A stretch of DNA of 8,950 nt from Candidatus Parabacteroides intestinavium (GTDB lineage: Bacteria > Bacteroidota > Bacteroidia > Bacteroidales > Tannerellaceae), in NCBI GenBank assembly GCA_019118725.1, contig DWYO01000055.1, positions 1-8,950 on the forward strand. The letters are read 5' to 3'. The notes beneath the pieces were generated by a model. It was not told the DNA's origin. It ran no database searches and was given only the letters and a program-made list of their open reading frames with translations. The position numbers and the translations under genes were made by a program. Each line of letters starts with the position of its first letter. The stretch's first letter is position 1. Below, piece after piece: positions 6,952 to 8,950 of this stretch.

Positions 6952-7527
6952 ATGGAATTACTCAAACAACGTATTATGCAGGATGGCCGTTGCTATCCGG
7001 GTGGAATCCTGAAAGTGGACAGTTTTATCAATCATCAGATGGATCCGATGTTGATGTATAAGATTGCAGAGGAATTTATTCGCCGTTTCCAAGGGGAGAA
7101 TATCAATAAAATCGTGACGATTGAGGCGAGCGGTATTGCTCCGGCTATTATGGTGGGATATATCATGCAGCTTCCGGTGGTGTTTGTCAAGAAGAAAAAA
7201 CCGAAGACTATGGAGAATATGTTGAGCACAACGGTGCATTCCTTTACGAAAGACCGTGATTATACGGTGTGTATCAGCAGTAATTTCCTGACACCGGAGG
7301 ATCATATTTTGTTTATTGATGATTTCCTGGCTTTTGGTAATGCGGCAATGGGTATTATAGAACTGGCCAAGCAATCCGGAGCGCATATCGCCGGAATGGG
7401 ATTCATCATTGAAAAGGCATTCCAGGATGGAGGGAAGATGTTGCGAGAGCAAGGAATTCATGTGGAAAGCTTGGCTATTATAGATAGTTTGGATGATTGT
7501 AAGATTCAAATCCGTAATGAACGTTGA
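6952..7527 (+). CDS. xpt: Xanthine phosphoribosyltransferase
   Basis: A cytoplasmic purine-salvage enzyme: xanthine + PRPP gives XMP + PPi, feeding GMP synthesis. At 191 aa it matches the Bacillus Xpt length. Conserved Xpt blocks are GGILKVDSFINHQMDP (17-32), EASGIAPA (58-65), the basic stretch VKKKKPKT (79-86), and the PRPP-binding motif FIDDFLAFGNA (121-131). These identify Xpt specifically rather than hypoxanthine or adenine phosphoribosyltransferase. The ATG lies 4 nt after the permease stop, with no Shine-Dalgarno, so translation is probably coupled to the permease. In Firmicutes this pair is under a purine riboswitch. No such element fits the 4-nt gap, and I see none before the permease (5556-5576), so regulation must come from further upstream or in trans. 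Confidence 0.96.
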   Translation: MELLKQRIMQDGRCYPGGILKVDSFINHQMDPMLMYKIAEEFIRRFQGENINKIVTIEASGIAPAIMVGYIMQLPVVFVKKKKPKTMENMLSTTVHSFTKDRDYTVCISSNFLTPEDHILFIDDFLAFGNAAMGIIELAKQSGAHIAGMGFIIEKAFQDGGKMLREQGIHVESLAIIDSLDDCKIQIRNER

Positions 7528-7530
7528 GAA

Positions 7531-7535
7531 GGAGG
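7531..7535 (+). promoter_or_regulatory. Strong Shine-Dalgarno (AAGGAGG context)
   Basis: GGAGG in the context GAGAAGGAGGAAC, 4 nt before ATG 7540, is a near-perfect anti-Shine-Dalgarno complement. It lies just after the xpt stop. Most other starts in this window have only A-rich leaders, so the site both fixes this start and is unusual for the locus. Confidence 0.75.
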
Positions 7536-7539
7536 AACT

Positions 7540-8412
7540 ATGAAACGAATTGTTTTATTCCTGGCTTGTTTTTTTATGTCTTATGCAATTATGGCACAGA
7601 AATCGGTTATTCTTTTTCCGGATGTGGCTCCCGGTGAGAAAAGACTCTTAACAGAGACGCGGGACGATACGGGTGCGAAGGTCGGTGATTTGAGCGTTTT
7701 GCGTATCTCTAATGTCAGTATTCCGGCTATTACTATATATCCCGCTAATCCGGATGTGGCTTCCGGTGCGGCGATGGTGGTATGTCCCGGAGGCGCTTAT
7801 GAGATATTGGCTTATGATTTGGAAGGAACGGAGATTTGCAATTGGTTGAATGAGGCCGGAATTACGGCTATTCTTCTGAAATATCGTGTCCCGCGTCGTC
7901 CGAACAGGCCTATGTATGAGGCTCCGCTTCAAGATGTCCAACGGGCCATCCGCTATGTACGTGCTCATGCTGATGAATTGGGTATAGATCCGGAACGTAT
8001 CGGTGTGATGGGTTTCTCTGCCGGTGCCCATCTTTCGGTTATGGCTTCGACGGCATACGCCAAACGTAGTTATCCGGTTATAGATGAGGTAGATCAGGTG
8101 AGTTGCCGGCCGGATTATTGTCTGTTGGTTTATCCGGCCTATCTGAGTGGCGAGAATTTTCAATTGGCTCAAGAAATCAAGGTGACGAAAGACGTTCCGC
8201 CTACATTGATTATCCAGGCAGAAGATGATAAGGCTTTTATAAATAGCAGTCTTTTCTATTATTATGCCTTGAAAGAGGCGGGAGTGCCGGCCTGGATGCA
8301 CTTGTATAGTACTGGCGGACATGGTTATGGATTGCGCGATACGGGATGTATGGTGAACGAATGGCCGGATCGGGCCGAAGATTGGTTTCAGGAATTGGGG
8401 GTGTTTGATTGA
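7540..8412 (+). CDS. Secreted alpha/beta hydrolase, acetyl (xylan) esterase-like
   Basis: 290 aa with a Sec signal peptide (MKRIVLFLACFFMSYAIMA, likely cleaved before Gln20), so probably periplasmic. The mature protein is an alpha/beta hydrolase of the BD-FAE/esterase-lipase group (PF20434 or PF07859-like). It shows the oxyanion segment VVCPGGAYEILA (80-91), the conserved LKYRVPRR and APLQDVQRAIRYVRAHADELGID blocks, the nucleophile elbow GFSAGAH with Ser160, the acid Asp230 (or 229) in QAEDDKAF, and His261 in GGHGYGL. The triad is complete. Relatives in Bacteroidetes are often annotated as acetylxylan esterase or, misleadingly, endo-1,4-beta-xylanase. A de-O-acetylase for plant or host glycans is the best guess, but the substrate is unproven. 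The gene follows xpt by 12 nt with a strong Shine-Dalgarno, and is the last in the run. The convergent neighbour is uxuA. Confidence 0.9.
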   Translation: MKRIVLFLACFFMSYAIMAQKSVILFPDVAPGEKRLLTETRDDTGAKVGDLSVLRISNVSIPAITIYPANPDVASGAAMVVCPGGAYEILAYDLEGTEICNWLNEAGITAILLKYRVPRRPNRPMYEAPLQDVQRAIRYVRAHADELGIDPERIGVMGFSAGAHLSVMASTAYAKRSYPVIDEVDQVSCRPDYCLLVYPAYLSGENFQLAQEIKVTKDVPPTLIIQAEDDKAFINSSLFYYYALKEAGVPAWMHLYSTGGHGYGLRDTGCMVNEWPDRAEDWFQELGVFD

Positions 8413-8630
8413 AAGATTCCTGAAAACATGAAGGTGTTTCATAATGGGTATATGGCACACTGGTAACACAGATGCGACAAGATGACCACAGATTTATTAA
8501 AAAAGAATCTGCGATCATCTGTTAAATCTGCATTATTTGTGTGCCATTTTCTATTTTGACACAGCTTCTATGTTGATTGTGGGAAATAGTTATTTGACGC
8601 ACTCCCTTATTGGTTTTTGAGGAATGCGGA
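8413..8630. other. Convergent intergenic region between the esterase and uxuA
   Basis: 218 nt of A/T-rich sequence separate two convergent 3' ends. No credible ORF, tRNA or promoter is visible. It contains a weak bulged hairpin just after the esterase stop (8421-8441, TGAAAACA/TGTTTCA), the long palindrome at 8452-8547, and about 80 nt of plain sequence with T-rich patches (8547-8557). Termination of both transcripts presumably happens here. Confidence 0.7.
8452..8547. repeat. 96-nt imperfect palindrome, possible terminator or dispersed repeat
   Basis: The ends are a perfect 9-bp inverted repeat, ATGGCACAC (8452-8460) and GTGTGCCAT (8539-8547). The arms stay largely complementary to a 9-nt loop (8496-8504). 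By hand I count about 32 Watson-Crick pairs plus four G-T wobbles, with one single-base bulge (A8480). Perfect inner blocks include CAGAT (8469-8473) with ATCTG (8526-8530), GATGA (8481-8485) with TCATC (8515-8519), and CAGATT (8489-8494) with AATCTG (8506-8511). On the + strand a T-rich stretch (TTTTCTATTTT, 8547-8557) follows, so it could end the esterase transcript. The - strand side lacks a T run. The CACAGATT wording resembles interspersed intergenic repeats I associate with Bacteroidales, but this is memory and not checked. Confidence 0.65.
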
Positions 8631-8950
8631 CTAATCCTTAAACAAGGATTTGGCTATCCCTAATTCTAATCCGCGAAGTTCGGCAAGACCTCGGAGGCGG
8701 CCAATGCACGAGTACCCCGGATTGGTCTGTTTGCGCAAGTCATCTACCATTTGGTGTCCATGGTCCGGCCGTACCGGAATAGAGATTCTTCGGCGCTGCT
8801 CCACGTCCAGCAAAGCTTTCATCATGCCATACATATCGACATTCCCCTCCAAATGATTCGCTTCATAAAAGTTCCCTTCGGTATCACGCTGGGTACTCCT
8901 TAAATGAACAAAATTAATTCGGTCTCCAAATTCATACATCATAGAGACCA
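8631..8950 (-). CDS. uxuA: Mannonate dehydratase, C-terminal part (runs off the window)
   Basis: The C-terminal 105 residues of UxuA, which dehydrates D-mannonate to 2-keto-3-deoxy-D-gluconate in the glucuronate branch of hexuronate catabolism; a cytoplasmic Fe2+/Mn2+ enzyme. The frame is open to the window edge (codons GTC TCT precede the two Met codons near 8940), so the gene continues beyond 8950. The first visible Met is not the start. Diagnostic stretches are INFVHLRSTQRDTEGNFYEANHLEGNVDMY, IPVRPDHGHQM (Asp and His near the metal site) and the terminal GYSCIGRLRGLAELRGLELGIAKS, all colinear with the family. The stop is TAG at 8631-8633. It is convergent with the esterase gene. Other hexuronate genes (uxuB, uxaC, kdgK) would be expected beyond the edge or elsewhere. 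Confidence 0.95.
   Translation of the reverse strand, partial: VSMMYEFGDRINFVHLRSTQRDTEGNFYEANHLEGNVDMYGMMKALLDVEQRRRISIPVRPDHGHQMVDDLRKQTNPGYSCIGRLRGLAELRGLELGIAKSLFKD
8633..8650 (-). other. Short hairpin over the uxuA stop codon
   Basis: AATCCTT (8633-8639), loop AAAC, AAGGATT (8644-8650) form a perfect 7-bp stem covering the last uxuA codons and part of the stop. No T run follows on the uxuA (-) side, and only three Ts on the + side, so it is not a canonical intrinsic terminator. It could protect the mRNA 3' end or be coincidental. Confidence 0.35.

Noticed and set aside
8421..8441. TGAAAACA/TGTTTCA hairpin as the esterase terminator
   Set aside because: The stem is bulged and A/T-rich, with no following T run. 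The larger palindrome downstream is the better candidate.
7648..8469. Antisense open frame (273 codons) opposite the last esterase
   Set aside because: It would start at a GTG in the palindrome, shows no domain or signal, and lies against a well-supported alpha/beta hydrolase. It is treated as a shadow frame.
1..8950. Mobile element, phage, CRISPR or defence system
   Set aside because: No transposase, integrase, Cas, toxin-antitoxin or restriction gene, no regular repeat-spacer array and no terminal repeats with target duplication were found. The complete genes resemble core or metabolic genes.

Overview
The window looks like ordinary chromosomal DNA from a Bacteroidales bacterium (Bacteroides/Parabacteroides-like; genus not resolvable by eye). 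The grounds are two perfect copies of the Bacteroidetes -7 promoter motif TAnnTTTG, A-rich leaders that mostly lack Shine-Dalgarno sequences, and a set of proteins that read like Bacteroidales orthologues. Coding density is very high. There are nine complete genes on the + strand and the 3' part of a tenth on the - strand. I see no tRNA, rRNA, CRISPR array, insertion sequence, integrase or phage gene.

Region 1 (1-3695) is a tight co-directional run behind a TACTTTTG promoter at 28-35. It holds a bifunctional-nuclease (BFN)/UVR-motif protein with a very acidic linker, a concentrative nucleoside transporter, the 16S rRNA m3U methyltransferase RsmE, and a secreted esterase-D-like alpha/beta hydrolase. 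Region 2 (3696-8412) starts with a second TACTTTTGCA promoter at 3717. It contains a PLP-dependent threonine aldolase, a lipoprotein endonuclease/exonuclease/phosphatase (EEP), an NCS2 xanthine/uracil permease, xanthine phosphoribosyltransferase, and a second secreted alpha/beta hydrolase preceded by an unusually strong Shine-Dalgarno. Gaps between these genes are 4-22 nt, which suggests one transcription unit. Region 3 (8413-8630) is the only sizeable intergenic stretch. It separates the last + gene from the convergent mannonate dehydratase gene uxuA (8631-8950, cut by the window edge) and carries a 96-nt imperfect palindrome.

Functionally, the clearest pair is permease plus phosphoribosyltransferase: xanthine is imported and converted to XMP. 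The nucleoside transporter upstream and the surface-anchored EEP phosphoesterase make a loose purine/nucleic-acid scavenging theme plausible but unproven. RsmE and threonine aldolase are housekeeping genes. The two secreted esterases and uxuA fit carbohydrate (hexuronate or acylated glycan) metabolism, but no glycosidase or SusC/D genes are in view.

I did not find a convincing new multi-gene system. The most notable structure not explained by genes is the palindrome at 8452-8547, with CAGAT/ATCTG motifs phased about every 10 nt in each arm.
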